DNA of 64,000 nucleotides, taken from the NCBI GenBank assembly GCA_038043245.1, contig JBBTCH010000001.1:372001-436000 (forward strand). Direction: 5' to 3'. Of this stretch, positions 1-8,506 are shown piece by piece; position 1 is the stretch's first letter; the number at the start of each line of letters is the position of its first letter. Source of the DNA: JACPFV01 sp038043245 (GTDB taxonomy: Bacteria > Pseudomonadota > Gammaproteobacteria > Nevskiales > Nevskiaceae). The position numbers and the translations under genes are program-made. The notes under the pieces were generated by a model that was given only the letters and a program-made list of their open reading frames with translations, did no database searches and had not been told where the DNA came from.

Positions 1-830
1 AGCTGGCCGGACAGTTCCAGCGCCGTGTCCTGGCAGGACAGGCTTTCGAAATAATTGCTTGAGGCCTGGAACTTGATTCCCGTGCTTTTGGAGATGGATT
101 TTGCAAACAAGACCCCAAACCGCGCCGGGGCGTTGATGCCAGTGCCAACCGCGGTCCCGCCCTGCGCCAGTCTGACCAAGCGCGGTTGCGTGCCCTGAAT
201 GCGCCGGATGCCCTGCGCGGTCTGCTCGGCCCATCCGGAAAGCTCCTGTCCCAGCGTCAGCGGCATGGCGTCCATCAGGTGCGTGCGGCCAGTCTTGACG
301 ATGCTGCGCAGGCTGCGCGATTTCTTTTCAATCGTGCTGCGCAAATGCATCAGCGATGGCAAAAGCTTTTCCTTGAGCGACAGCGCCGCGGAGATATGGA
401 TCGCAGTCGGGATCACGTCGTTGGACGACTGGCTGCAATTCACATGATCGTTGGGGTGTACCGCCAACCCGCCGCGCCGGGACGCCAGCGTGGCGATGAC
501 TTCATTGGCGTTCATGTTGCTGGAGGTGCCGGAGCCAGTCTGCAAAACGGCAATCGGGAACTGGGCATCGTGAGAGCCTGCGGCCACTTCCTGCGCTGCC
601 GAACGGATGGCGGTAGCGCGTCGGCGATCCAGCAAACCAGCGGCATTGTTGACCTCGGCAGCGGCGGCCTTGATCAAGCCTAGCGCACGGATGAAATCCC
701 TCGGCATGCGCTCTGCCGAGATCGTGAAATTGTCCACCGCACGCTGGGTCTGGGCGCCCCACAGCGCTGTGCTCGGCACCTTCACTTCGCCAATGCTGTC
801 TTGCTCAATACGGAACCTGTTCATATCCAT
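1..830 (-). CDS. fumC: Class II fumarate hydratase, N-terminal part (runs off the window)
   Basis: Converts fumarate to malate in the TCA cycle; cytoplasmic homotetramer. I translated the minus strand directly: the frame stays open from ATG at 828-830 (or the in-frame ATG at 822-824) to base 1, about 276 residues. It starts like FumC (RIEQDSIGEVKVPS, then LWGAQTQRAVDNF) and has the superfamily motif GSGTSSNMNANE near residue 99 and the SSNDVIPTA segment. The lyase signature loop (GSSxMPxKxN) would lie beyond the window edge. Aspartate ammonia-lyase is a relative, but the N terminus fits fumarase better. It is divergent from purB with only 37 bases between the starts, so both promoters must overlap there or inside a coding region. 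Confidence 0.9.
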   Translation of the reverse strand, partial: MDMNRFRIEQDSIGEVKVPSTALWGAQTQRAVDNFTISAERMPRDFIRALGLIKAAAAEVNNAAGLLDRRRATAIRSAAQEVAAGSHDAQFPIAVLQTGSGTSSNMNANEVIATLASRRGGLAVHPNDHVNCSQSSNDVIPTAIHISAALSLKEKLLPSLMHLRSTIEKKSRSLRSIVKTGRTHLMDAMPLTLGQELSGWAEQTAQGIRRIQGTQPRLVRLAQGGTAVGTGINAPARFGVLFAKSISKSTGIKFQASSNYFESLSCQDTALELSGQ

Positions 831-867
831 GTGGCTAGAATGTGCTTTGACTGACTAGCCTACACCC

Positions 868-2235
868 ATGAACCTCACTTCCCTCTCCGCGATCTCGCCG
901 ATTGATGGCCGCTACGCAGAAAAAACCGCCGGCCTGCGCGAGTATTTCAGTGAATACGGGCTGATCCGCTATCGCGTCCGCGTCGAGGTGCGCTGGCTGA
1001 TGGCGCTGGCTTCCAACTCCGATATCCCGGAAGTTCCGGAACTCTCCACCGACGCACGCAGGAAACTCGAACAGATCATCGAGGGTTTCGACATCGGCGA
1101 GGCGCAGCGCGTCAAAACCATCGAAGACACCACCAACCATGACGTCAAGGCGGTGGAGTACTACCTCAAAGAAAAGATTAAGAATGTAAAGCAACTATCA
1201 GATATTAAAGAATTTATTCACTTTGCCTGCACCTCGGAAGACATCAACAATCTCGCTTATGCCCTGATGCTCAAGGACTGCCGAGAACTGGTGTTGCTGC
1301 CCGCTGTTGATCGACTGATCAAGATGCTGGCGGGCCTCGCACACCAGTACGCCGAGCAGCCGATGCTGTCACGTACGCACGGACAGCCGGCCTCGCCGAC
1401 TACGCTGGGCAAGGAGATCGCGGTGTTCTCGCAGCGCCTGCGGCGCCAGCGCCGACATCTGGCCGAGGTCGAGATCCTCGGCAAGATCAATGGCGCGGTC
1501 GGCAATTTCAACGCCCACCTGGCGGCCTATCCGGATGTGGATTGGACCGAATTCAGCTCGCTGTTCCTCGAAAGTCTTGAGCTTCAGGCCAGCCCGGCGA
1601 CGACACAGATCGAGCCCCATGACTGGATGGCGGAATACTTCCAGGCGGTCTCGCGCATCAATACGATCCTGGTGGATTTCTGCCGCGACATCTGGGGCTA
1701 CATCTCGCTCGGCTACTTCAAACAGAAGACCATCGCCGGCGAAGTCGGCTCTTCGACCATGCCGCACAAGGTCAACCCGATCGACTTCGAGAACGCCGAA
1801 GGCAATCTGGGATTGGCCAACGCCACACTGAATTACCTGGCGGAGAAACTGCCGATCTCACGCTGGCAGCGCGACCTCACCGACTCCACCACCCTGCGCA
1901 ACCTCGGTGTCGGCGTCGCCCACAGCTGCATCGCCTATCAGTCCATTGAAAAAGGCGTGAAGAAACTGGAGGCGGACGCCTGGAAGATGGGGCGCGACCT
2001 CGACGACAACTGGGAAGTGCTGTCGGAAGCGATCCAGACTGTGATGCGCCGTCACGGACTGCCGGAACCTTATGAACAGCTCAAGCGCGTCACCCGCGGC
2101 AAGAGGATGGGCAAGGAAGCGCTGCGCGATTTCATCGAAGGGCTGAAGCTGCCGGAGAAGGACAAGAAACGCCTGCTGCGCATGACGCCGGCGGATTACA
2201 CCGGCAACGCCGTGGAACAGGCCAAGTCAGCCTGA
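868..2235 (+). CDS. purB: Adenylosuccinate lyase
   Basis: Catalyses two steps of purine synthesis: SAICAR to AICAR, and adenylosuccinate to AMP, each releasing fumarate. Length is 455 residues, as in E. coli PurB. It begins LTSLSAISPIDGRY, has the TSEDINN segment, and carries the superfamily signature SSTMPHKVNP followed by IDFENAEGN, which marks the enterobacterial-type PurB rather than the Bacillus type. Bases 1171-1220 are strikingly AT-rich (11 G/C of 50) although they encode a conserved part just before FIHFACTSED; see findings. A small gene follows 12 bases after the stop and may be co-transcribed. Confidence 0.97.
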   Translation: MNLTSLSAISPIDGRYAEKTAGLREYFSEYGLIRYRVRVEVRWLMALASNSDIPEVPELSTDARRKLEQIIEGFDIGEAQRVKTIEDTTNHDVKAVEYYLKEKIKNVKQLSDIKEFIHFACTSEDINNLAYALMLKDCRELVLLPAVDRLIKMLAGLAHQYAEQPMLSRTHGQPASPTTLGKEIAVFSQRLRRQRRHLAEVEILGKINGAVGNFNAHLAAYPDVDWTEFSSLFLESLELQASPATTQIEPHDWMAEYFQAVSRINTILVDFCRDIWGYISLGYFKQKTIAGEVGSSTMPHKVNPIDFENAEGNLGLANATLNYLAEKLPISRWQRDLTDSTTLRNLGVGVAHSCIAYQSIEKGVKKLEADAWKMGRDLDDNWEVLSEAIQTVMRRHGLPEPYEQLKRVTRGKRMGKEALRDFIEGLKLPEKDKKRLLRMTPADYTGNAVEQAKSA

Positions 2236-2247
2236 AACACGACGGCC

Positions 2248-2757
2248 ATGACTGAGCCCACAGGCGATTCGCGACCGGAAGCCGACTACGTCCTCGTCGA
2301 GGGCCGGGAGGCCTTTCACGCCGCAGCAGTGGCAGTCGCGACGGAAGCACGCCGCGAGATCGTTATTTTCAGCTACGAGCTCGACCGGCGGATCTTTGGC
2401 AGCGAGGATTTTCTCAGTGCAGCGCGTAAATTCACCCTGCAACATGCGCACGCCCGCATGCGGATACTGATCAACGCTGCGGGCCGCACCGCCCGCAACT
2501 CACACAAGCTGGTTGAACTGGGGCGACAGCTCACCAGCTTCATCGAATTTCGCGACCTGCCGGATGAGCACTCTGGAATAAACGAAGAATACATGGTGGC
2601 CGATGGCCGGCGCCTGCTGCACCGACTGGCGCCCGATCAATTGATCGCCCGCGACTACCAGACGGCGCCGCACATGGCACGCCTCAAGCTGCGGGATTTT
2701 GAACCACTGTGGAATGAATCGCCCCCCGCCCAGGAGTTGCGCGATCTGAGGATGTGA
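2248..2757 (+). CDS. Phospholipase D-like fold protein of unknown function (DUF7931-like)
   Basis: A 169-residue cytoplasmic protein with no signal peptide. The sequence (VEGREAFHAAAVAVATEARREIVIFSYELD, then MRILINAAGR and a C-terminal YMVADGRRLLHR) follows the strand pattern of one half of a phospholipase D fold. The catalytic HxK(x)4D motif is absent, so hydrolase activity is not supported. Similar small proteins lie beside purB in related gammaproteobacteria, and I believe they carry the label DUF7931; I cannot confirm this without a profile search. It starts 12 bases after purB, suggesting one transcript, and ends 4 bases before the convergent thioesterase gene. Function unknown. Confidence 0.65.
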   Translation: MTEPTGDSRPEADYVLVEGREAFHAAAVAVATEARREIVIFSYELDRRIFGSEDFLSAARKFTLQHAHARMRILINAAGRTARNSHKLVELGRQLTSFIEFRDLPDEHSGINEEYMVADGRRLLHRLAPDQLIARDYQTAPHMARLKLRDFEPLWNESPPAQELRDLRM

Positions 2758-2761
2758 GCCC

Positions 2762-3202
2762 CTACTCCGCCGGCGGCGTCTTCTCGGCCGCGCGGATTTT
2801 CTGCTTGACCGCTTCGGGCAGCGGCAGGCTTTGGTTGTTGCGGTAATCGAACCAGACCAGAATCGCGCGCGTGACGGCTGCGGCTTTGCCCTGCCAGGTC
2901 ATCAAGGCCTCGGTCTGGAAACTGGAACGTCCCAGTTTTGAGATGCGGAACCCGATCTCCAATTCGGCCGGACAATGCACCTGCGAGACAAAATCCGCTT
3001 CGATATGAGCGAGGATCAGCCCGTAGTCCTTCCAGAAACGCGGGTCGTCGCGCATCAGCTCGGCGAAATAATCGATCCGCACCTGCTCGTCATACGTGAA
3101 GTATTTGACGTTGTTGACGTGCCCCATGCTGTCCATGTCGCCCCAGCGCACGGTTAACGGGCGCCGCCAGGCGAACTGATCCAGCTTGGGAATATCAGCC
3201 AC
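2762..3202 (-). CDS. Acyl-CoA thioesterase, 4-hydroxybenzoyl-CoA thioesterase (hotdog) family
   Basis: A 146-residue single hotdog-domain protein. The family signature appears near the N terminus as RWGDMDSMGHVNNVKYF, with the conserved Asp (D22) and the HVNN turn of the 4HBT/YbgC group, followed by the long helix with EQVRIDYF. It probably hydrolyses acyl-CoA or acyl-ACP thioesters in the cytoplasm; the exact substrate cannot be read from the sequence. It stands alone on the minus strand, converging on the purB-linked gene. The 198 bases upstream hold the ompA terminator and otherwise no gene. Confidence 0.88.
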   Translation of the reverse strand: MADIPKLDQFAWRRPLTVRWGDMDSMGHVNNVKYFTYDEQVRIDYFAELMRDDPRFWKDYGLILAHIEADFVSQVHCPAELEIGFRISKLGRSSFQTEALMTWQGKAAAVTRAILVWFDYRNNQSLPLPEAVKQKIRAAEKTPPAE

Positions 3203-3342
3203 GTGGAGCCATCTCGGTTAATCGCTGATGTGCCGAGCGTTTGATTTCCGCATGCCGTGCTTCACTGGCCGCAGACCATTCGGAGATTTCGCCCATCGTC
3301 CGGCCGCAGCCGACACACACGTTTTCCGGGTTCAAACGACAA

Positions 3343-3374
3343 ACGCCCGTGCATGGAGATTCATGCACGGGCGT
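3343..3374 (-). terminator. Strong rho-independent terminator of the ompA-like gene
   Basis: A perfect 13-bp inverted repeat (ACGCCCGTGCATG, 3343-3355, and its complement 3362-3374) around a 6-base loop. It lies 26 bases beyond the ompA stop on the minus strand, and a T-rich run follows on that strand. Flanking AAACGAC/GTCGTTT bases make it partly symmetrical, so it could also stop plus-strand transcription. The rest of 3203-3400 shows nothing else I can support. Confidence 0.85.
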
Positions 3375-3400
3375 CGTTTCAGATGGAAGCTGTTTCAGCC

Positions 3401-4594
3401 TTAGGGCGAAACCACGATGCGGAATTCGACGCGGCGGTTCTGCGCGCGACCGATCTCGCTGTCGTTGGACGCCACCGGCTGGGTATCGCCATAACCCGCC
3501 GCGGTCATGCGCGACTCGCCGACGCCCTTGCTGACCAGGTATTCACGCACGGCGTCCGCACGCTGCTGCGAAAGCACACGGTTGTAGGCGGGCGAACCGA
3601 TATTGTCGGTGTGGCCTGCAACTTCCATGACGATGTTCGACTGCGTGTTCAGCGTGATCGCCGCGCCATCGAGAACCGCCCTGGCTTCATCGGTCAATAC
3701 CGCCGAATCGCTGAGGAACGTCACGCTGTAGATGCTCATGTTCTGACTGACGACGCAACCATCACCGTCGACTTTCAGATCCTTCGCAGTGCCGGGGCAC
3801 TTGTCGGACTCGTCGAGCACGCCATCGCCATCGGCGTCATTGGTCTTGGGGCCTTCGGGGCAACCGACCGCGTCCACCGGCGTGGCTGGCGGCGTGCCGG
3901 GGCACTGATCCTGGGGATCGAGCACGCCATCGCGGTCGGAATCGATCGCGCAATCGCGCCGACCGGTGACCGGATCCACCACGGCGACTTCGCAATCCAG
4001 CACCGGCGTCACCGGCACTTCGCGGTCGAAGAACACTGTCAGCGGAATCTGCAACGAGGCGCCGACCTTGTAATCGAGCAAGCCGCTCTCGTCGGTCACG
4101 GTGGCGTCGTTGGCCTGGTATTGCACACGACCCTCGGTACGGATACCCCAGCCGCGAAATCTCATCGGGAAGAACAGGCCTGCACCGGCGTTGGCGCCGA
4201 CGTGATAGGTCTCTTTGGCGAAAGCGTCTTCGCGCGTGATGCCCGCGCCGACCAGGTAATAAGGCTTGAACGCCGGCAGGCCTAAGAAATCAGTCATGCC
4301 GAAATTGCGCACATAGTCGGCGAAGATGGTCGAGGCGAAGTTTTCCTTGCCGTCGACGTCGCGCTTGAACTGTGATTCGGTCAAGGTCAATTCGATGGCA
4401 TTTTTGCCTTCGGCACCGAACGGCATGCCGAAGTGGATCGAGTAGCCGATGCCAAATTCAGTCTTGCGGCTGTCGTCGCCGATGAAGCCGAGTCCGCCAA
4501 GGCCGAAATACGGAATCTGGTAGGTGTCCGTGTTGACGGCGAGTGCCGGAATCGCACACAGCGACGCGGCGAGTCCCAGAATGAAATGGCGCAT
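3401..4594 (-). CDS. OmpA-family outer membrane protein with thrombospondin type 3 repeats
   Basis: An envelope protein expected to anchor the outer membrane to peptidoglycan. Residues 1-19 form a signal peptide ending AIPALA. Residues 20-195 are rich in alternating beta strands and aromatics, consistent with a small barrel. Two calcium-binding TSP3-type repeats follow: DSDRDGVLDPQDQCPGT (218-234) and DADGDGVLDESDKCPGT (253-269). The OmpA C-terminal peptidoglycan-binding domain spans about 285-395, with AGHTDNIGS near 326 and AQNRRVEF near the end. This plan resembles OprF-like proteins. It is 397 residues long and monocistronic, with its own terminator at 3343-3374. Confidence 0.93.
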   Translation of the reverse strand: MRHFILGLAASLCAIPALAVNTDTYQIPYFGLGGLGFIGDDSRKTEFGIGYSIHFGMPFGAEGKNAIELTLTESQFKRDVDGKENFASTIFADYVRNFGMTDFLGLPAFKPYYLVGAGITREDAFAKETYHVGANAGAGLFFPMRFRGWGIRTEGRVQYQANDATVTDESGLLDYKVGASLQIPLTVFFDREVPVTPVLDCEVAVVDPVTGRRDCAIDSDRDGVLDPQDQCPGTPPATPVDAVGCPEGPKTNDADGDGVLDESDKCPGTAKDLKVDGDGCVVSQNMSIYSVTFLSDSAVLTDEARAVLDGAAITLNTQSNIVMEVAGHTDNIGSPAYNRVLSQQRADAVREYLVSKGVGESRMTAAGYGDTQPVASNDSEIGRAQNRRVEFRIVVSP

Positions 4595-4639
4595 GGAGAG
4601 TCTCGGGTTGAGGATGGTTTTATACGACGAGCGGGCAAT

Positions 4640-5647
4640 CTAGCGGATGCCTGCGCATTCGGCAATCAACGGCGGCCCACGGTAGATAAAGCCGGTGTAG
4701 ATCTGCAGCAGGTCGGCACCCGCCTTGTATCGCTCGGCCGCGTCAGCCGCGGAGCCGATGCCGCCGACGCCGATCAACGGAAAGTCAGCGCCCAGCTCCG
4801 ACCGCAGCTTTCGCAGCACCGACAGCGCCCGTGTTCTCAGCGGCGCACCTGACAGCCCCCCAGTCTCGGCGGCTCGCGGATGTGCCTGCACTTCGGTCCG
4901 ATCGACCGTGGTGTTGGTGGCGATCAGGCCATCCATGCCTTCCTCACGTACGGCACGCGCGAGCGCCGTGATCTGCTCATCGTTCAGGTCCGGGGCGATC
5001 TTCACCAGCAGGGGCAATCGGCGGCCACTGCGGTCAGCCAATTCCTCGCGGGTTTCGCGCAGGCGCGCCAGCAGGTGCCGCAACGGCCCCTCGCGCTGCA
5101 GGTCACGAAGATTCTGCGTATTCGGCGAGGAGATATTGACCGTCACGTAATCAGCGACGTCATAAACCTTGCGCAGACAGTAGGTGTAATCCTGGCCGGC
5201 GCTCTCCAGCGGCGTGTCGAAGTTCTTGCCGATGTTGACGCCAAGGGTGCAGCGGCGCGGCGTCGCCCTGACCCGCTCAACCAGATGATCCACGCCCTTA
5301 TTGTTGAAGCCCAGACGATTGATCAACGCCTGGTGCTCCGGCAGGCGGAACAGGCGCGGCCTGGGATTGCCGGGCTGCGGCCGCGGCGTGACCGTACCGA
5401 CTTCGACGAAACCAAAGCCCAGCGCGTCCCAGGCGGCGATGCACTCGCCGTTCTTGTCGAGGCCGGCAGCGAGACCGATGCGGTTGCGAAACTTCAGCCC
5501 CATCAGCTCAACCGGGTTTTCCGCGATGCGCGTCTTGAAGATCGCGGCGCTGGCCCGCGGCAGACGCTGGAATATCCTCAGGGTCAGCTCATGCGCGGTT
5601 TCGGCATCGAGCTTGAACAGCAGATCACGCGCCCGCTGATACATCAT
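4640..5647 (-). CDS. pyrD: Dihydroorotate dehydrogenase (quinone), class 2
   Basis: Oxidises dihydroorotate to orotate in pyrimidine synthesis, passing electrons through FMN to membrane quinones. The start chosen (ATG 5645-5647, or the next ATG at 5642-5644) gives MMYQRARDLLFKLDAETAHE, the family's amphipathic membrane-binding N terminus, and overlaps the ribA stop in an ATGA arrangement. Family blocks include GLAAGLDKNGE, GTVTPRPQPGNPRPRLFRL, NRLGFNNKGVD, NISSPNTQNLR (catalytic Ser of class 2) and GVGGIGSAADA. About 335 residues, the normal length. It probably follows ribA by translational coupling. Confidence 0.96.
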   Translation of the reverse strand: MMYQRARDLLFKLDAETAHELTLRIFQRLPRASAAIFKTRIAENPVELMGLKFRNRIGLAAGLDKNGECIAAWDALGFGFVEVGTVTPRPQPGNPRPRLFRLPEHQALINRLGFNNKGVDHLVERVRATPRRCTLGVNIGKNFDTPLESAGQDYTYCLRKVYDVADYVTVNISSPNTQNLRDLQREGPLRHLLARLRETREELADRSGRRLPLLVKIAPDLNDEQITALARAVREEGMDGLIATNTTVDRTEVQAHPRAAETGGLSGAPLRTRALSVLRKLRSELGADFPLIGVGGIGSAADAAERYKAGADLLQIYTGFIYRGPPLIAECAGIR

Positions 5648-6234
5648 CCGAGCAAATGTCCAAGCTTGCCCGCCTTGGTGGCGAGATAATCTTCGTTGTG
5701 CGGATTGCGCCCGCATTCGATCGGGATGCGCTCCAGCACTTCGATGCCGGCCTGGGTCAATGCCTCGATCTTGCGCGGATTGTTGGTCAACAGGCGAAGC
5801 CGGCTCAGCCCCAGACTGCCAAGGATCTGCACCGCGGCCGTGTAATCACGCGCGTCCGCCGCAAATCCCAGCTGTGTGTTGGCCTGCACAGTGTCCTGCC
5901 CCTGATCTTGCAGCGCATAAGCGCGGATTTTATTTGCAAGACCGATGCCACGGCCTTCCTGACGCAGATACAGCACGGCGCCACGGCCCTCCTGGGCGAT
6001 CCGTTTCAGCGCGTGCTCGAGCTGGAATCCGCAGTCACAGCGCAGGGAGAACAGCGCGTCGCCGGTCAGGCATTCGGAGTGCAGGCGAACGATCGGTGGC
6101 GATCCTTGCAGATCGCCCAGGCTCAGCACCAGATGTTCCTTGCCATCCGAATCCAGATAAACCCGGAGCTGAAACTCAGCGAATGGCGTCGGCAGCTTTG
6201 CGGTCGCCGCGAGTTGCGGCGCGTCTTTGGACAT
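5644..6234 (-). CDS. ribA: GTP cyclohydrolase II
   Basis: Catalyses the first step of riboflavin synthesis: GTP to 2,5-diamino-6-ribosylamino-pyrimidinone phosphate, formate and pyrophosphate. At 196 residues it is the stand-alone RibA, not a RibBA fusion. The zinc ligands are C55, C66 and C68 (HSECLTGDALFSLRCDCGFQ), and the active-site loop reads YLRQEGRGIGLANKIRAY, followed by ANTQLGFAADARDY. The C terminus carries the usual LTNNPRKIEAL. Its stop overlaps the pyrD start. Confidence 0.96.
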   Translation of the reverse strand: MSKDAPQLAATAKLPTPFAEFQLRVYLDSDGKEHLVLSLGDLQGSPPIVRLHSECLTGDALFSLRCDCGFQLEHALKRIAQEGRGAVLYLRQEGRGIGLANKIRAYALQDQGQDTVQANTQLGFAADARDYTAAVQILGSLGLSRLRLLTNNPRKIEALTQAGIEVLERIPIECGRNPHNEDYLATKAGKLGHLLG

Positions 6235-6244
6235 GATCTTGGAG

Positions 6245-7663
6245 CTAGGCTCCCACCCAGTTCTGTCCGCAGACCCTCAGCGTGCGGCCGTTGACCGCCG
6301 CCGCGTAGGGGCTGGCTAGAAACGCGACCGCCTCGGCGATATCAATCGGCAAGCCGCCCTGCGACAGCGAGTTGAGGCGGCGTCCGACTTCGCGATGGCC
6401 CACCGGCATCATCGCCGTCATCTGCGTCTCGATGAAGCCAGGCGCGACCGCGTTGATGGCACCGCCGCGTTTGGCCATCTCCGGCGCCAGTGCCTGCGCG
6501 TAGCCGATGACACCCGCCTTGGTCGCACCGTAGTTGGTCTGACCGGCGTTGCCCGCAATGCCGCCGATCGAGGAGATGCAGACCATGCGCGCCCCCGCGT
6601 TCAAGCCGCCGGGAATCAGTTTTTCATTGATGCGCAGGATCGAGGCCAGGTTCACTTCGAGCACCTGATCCCAGTGGTCCGCGCGCATGTTGCGCAGCAG
6701 TTTGTCGCGGGTGATGCCGGCGTTGTGCACGACCACATCGACGCCGCCGAACTTGCTGCGGCATTCCTCGGTGATTTTTTCCGGAGCGTCGGCCGCCGTG
6801 ACGTCGATCGCCAGACCGAGTCCATTGACCTTGGCCAGGGTTTCGGCGAGCACCGCTTCTTCCTGCGGACGGTCGATGCCGACGATCTTCGCGCCTTCGC
6901 GCGCCAGCACCTGGACGATGGCGGCACCGATGCCGCGTGCGGCGCCAGTGACCACGGCGACCTTGCCGTTCAGTGAACCTGCCCAGACCGTCTTGGGCGC
7001 ATCCGCAGCGGTCAGCGCCAGTGTCTGTCCCGTGATGAAGGCCGAGTGCGGCGAAAGGAAGAAACGCAGCGGGCCTTCAATCAGCGATTCAGCGCCCTGC
7101 CCCAATTCCAGCAGATTGACCGTCGTGCCTTTGCGCCCCGCTTCCTTGGCGAAGCTGCGGACGAATCCATTGAGCGCGACGGCGGCGGTCGCCGCACTGG
7201 CGTTGCGGGTGGCCGCGGCTGACGGCACCAGAATCACCACGCGGCCATTCGCCGGGATCAGCGCCGCTTGCGGCTGGAAGAATTCGTAGACCTCGCGCAA
7301 TTGCTCCGGGCGTTCCAGTCCCGAAGCGTCAAATACGAGTGCAGCCGAAGCAGGCCCTTCGCCCGTCACCGGAGTGCCCGCGAGATTGAGCTTGAGTTGC
7401 TGGCTGGCGGCCTTGACGTGGGCTAGGCCCGGATGTTGCGGCAACACGCGCAAGGTCGCGCCCATGTTGTCGAGCGCGCGCAAAACGGCTGTCACATGTT
7501 GCCCGCGACTGGTCGTGCCCACCGTCACGGCGACCTGCGTCAGCGGATGGTCCACCCAAGGGCCTTCGCCGCGCTGCAACCGCGGCGGCGTGGGCAGGCC
7601 GAGTGCCGTCATCAGGGTTTTGCCCCAGCCGCTTTGGGACAGGTCAAGGTAGCGATCGTTCAT
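6245..7663 (-). CDS. High-molecular-weight 3-oxoacyl-ACP/CoA reductase (FabG4-like SDR)
   Basis: NAD(P)H-dependent ketoacyl reductase of the long two-domain type. The start at 7661-7663 gives 472 residues (MNDRYLDLSQSGWGK); an upstream in-frame start at 7753 adds 30 residues of poor quality. Residues 1-225 are a degenerate Rossmann domain typical of HMW FabG. Residues 230-470 are the active ketoreductase: TGAARGIG (239-246), HNAG (313-316), SS at 364-365, and catalytic NYGATK with Y378 and K382. By analogy with mycobacterial FabG4 it may act on acyl-CoAs rather than ACP. It is divergent from the envelope gene at 7805 and 10 bases upstream of ribA. Confidence 0.9.
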   Translation of the reverse strand: MNDRYLDLSQSGWGKTLMTALGLPTPPRLQRGEGPWVDHPLTQVAVTVGTTSRGQHVTAVLRALDNMGATLRVLPQHPGLAHVKAASQQLKLNLAGTPVTGEGPASAALVFDASGLERPEQLREVYEFFQPQAALIPANGRVVILVPSAAATRNASAATAAVALNGFVRSFAKEAGRKGTTVNLLELGQGAESLIEGPLRFFLSPHSAFITGQTLALTAADAPKTVWAGSLNGKVAVVTGAARGIGAAIVQVLAREGAKIVGIDRPQEEAVLAETLAKVNGLGLAIDVTAADAPEKITEECRSKFGGVDVVVHNAGITRDKLLRNMRADHWDQVLEVNLASILRINEKLIPGGLNAGARMVCISSIGGIAGNAGQTNYGATKAGVIGYAQALAPEMAKRGGAINAVAPGFIETQMTAMMPVGHREVGRRLNSLSQGGLPIDIAEAVAFLASPYAAAVNGRTLRVCGQNWVGA

Positions 7664-7741
7664 GGTCGAGCGTCGAAAAGTTGGGGATTGATATGTGTCG
7701 CGGGTATTATTGCAGAACACTTCCAGGGCACATTGACCGCG

Positions 7742-7770
7742 TTGACTGCGCACACTGGCTCTAGGATAGT
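7742..7770 (+). promoter_or_regulatory. Candidate sigma-70 promoter for the gene at 7805
   Basis: TTGACT at 7742-7747 and GATAGT at 7765-7770 are separated by 17 bases. The predicted start of transcription falls about 28 bases before the ATG, leaving room for the AGGGAG ribosome binding site near 7791-7796. Pattern match only. Confidence 0.5.
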
Positions 7771-7804
7771 CCGCAACGAGTTTTTACCTCAGGGAGTTTA
7801 AAAA

Positions 7805-8443
7805 ATGAAATCTTCAGGAATCGTGCTCGCCGTCGTCATGGCACTAGTCGCGGTCGGTGTTTACTTCGGCTTGCAGACTTTTGCACCGCGCTCCGAACCC
7901 GCAACAAGCACTGAAGCCGCCGTCACTGCCGAGCCTGCGGCTCCGGCACCTGTCGAAGCACCAGCTGAAGTCGCGCCGACTCCCGCCCCCGAGCCGGCTG
8001 CGCCGGCTCCGACGGAACCGGTCGCCGCCGCTGAGCCGGTCGTTGAAGAGAAACCCGAACCCGTTGCAACGGCTCCGGTCAAGCGCACACCGCGCAAAGC
8101 CCCGCCTGCGCCGGACAGCATCGCCCCGTGGTGGCCGGATCCGGCGCAGATGCCGCGCAGCCAGCTCAAGCTGGTTCACGCGGGACAGACGCAGGACGTG
8201 CGCGCGATCGCGCTGCTGTTCTCGGAAAAACTGGATCCGGACAGCCTGCCGAAGAACGTCGAAATCCGTGATGCCGGCGGCGCGCCGGTTACCGGCGAAT
8301 GGGCCCTCGGCAAAAACGAGCGGCTGGCTTATTTCAAAGTGGCTTCAGCCGGCCGCTATACCGTGGTGCTGCAGCCCACGCTCGCCGATGTGACCCAGCA
8401 CATGCTCGGCACGCCTTTGCAGGGACCGGTCTACATTCAGTAA
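7805..8443 (+). CDS. Membrane-anchored Pro/Ala-rich envelope protein with C-terminal Ig-like domain
   Basis: A 212-residue protein of unknown function. Residues 4-22 (SGIVLAVVMALVAVGVYFG) form one membrane segment or uncleaved signal anchor. Residues 27-98 are low-complexity Pro/Ala/Glu sequence with PAP and APAPE runs, a likely flexible periplasmic spacer, ending in a basic stretch (KRTPRKAPPAP). Residues 105-212 form a compact domain beginning PWWPDPAQMP and containing LLFSEKLDPDSLPKNVEI; this resembles bacterial Ig-like (SbsA/Big_5 type) domains. It has its own promoter candidate, a good Shine-Dalgarno and a terminator, so it is a single-gene unit. Confidence 0.75.
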   Translation: MKSSGIVLAVVMALVAVGVYFGLQTFAPRSEPATSTEAAVTAEPAAPAPVEAPAEVAPTPAPEPAAPAPTEPVAAAEPVVEEKPEPVATAPVKRTPRKAPPAPDSIAPWWPDPAQMPRSQLKLVHAGQTQDVRAIALLFSEKLDPDSLPKNVEIRDAGGAPVTGEWALGKNERLAYFKVASAGRYTVVLQPTLADVTQHMLGTPLQGPVYIQ

Positions 8444-8460
8444 CAGACTTTCGCACTCAC

Positions 8461-8495
8461 AGCCGTTCGTGCGCATACCGCACGAGCGGCTTTTT
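8461..8495 (+). terminator. Rho-independent terminator after the Pro/Ala-rich gene
   Basis: AGCCGTTCGTGCG (8461-8473) pairs with CGCACGAGCGGCT with one G-U pair, a short loop and a following run of T at 8491-8495. It lies 18 bases past the stop. The next gene starts only 12 bases later, so its promoter must overlap this element unless some transcripts read through. Confidence 0.8.
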
Positions 8496-8506
8496 AGTTT
8501 TAGCCC

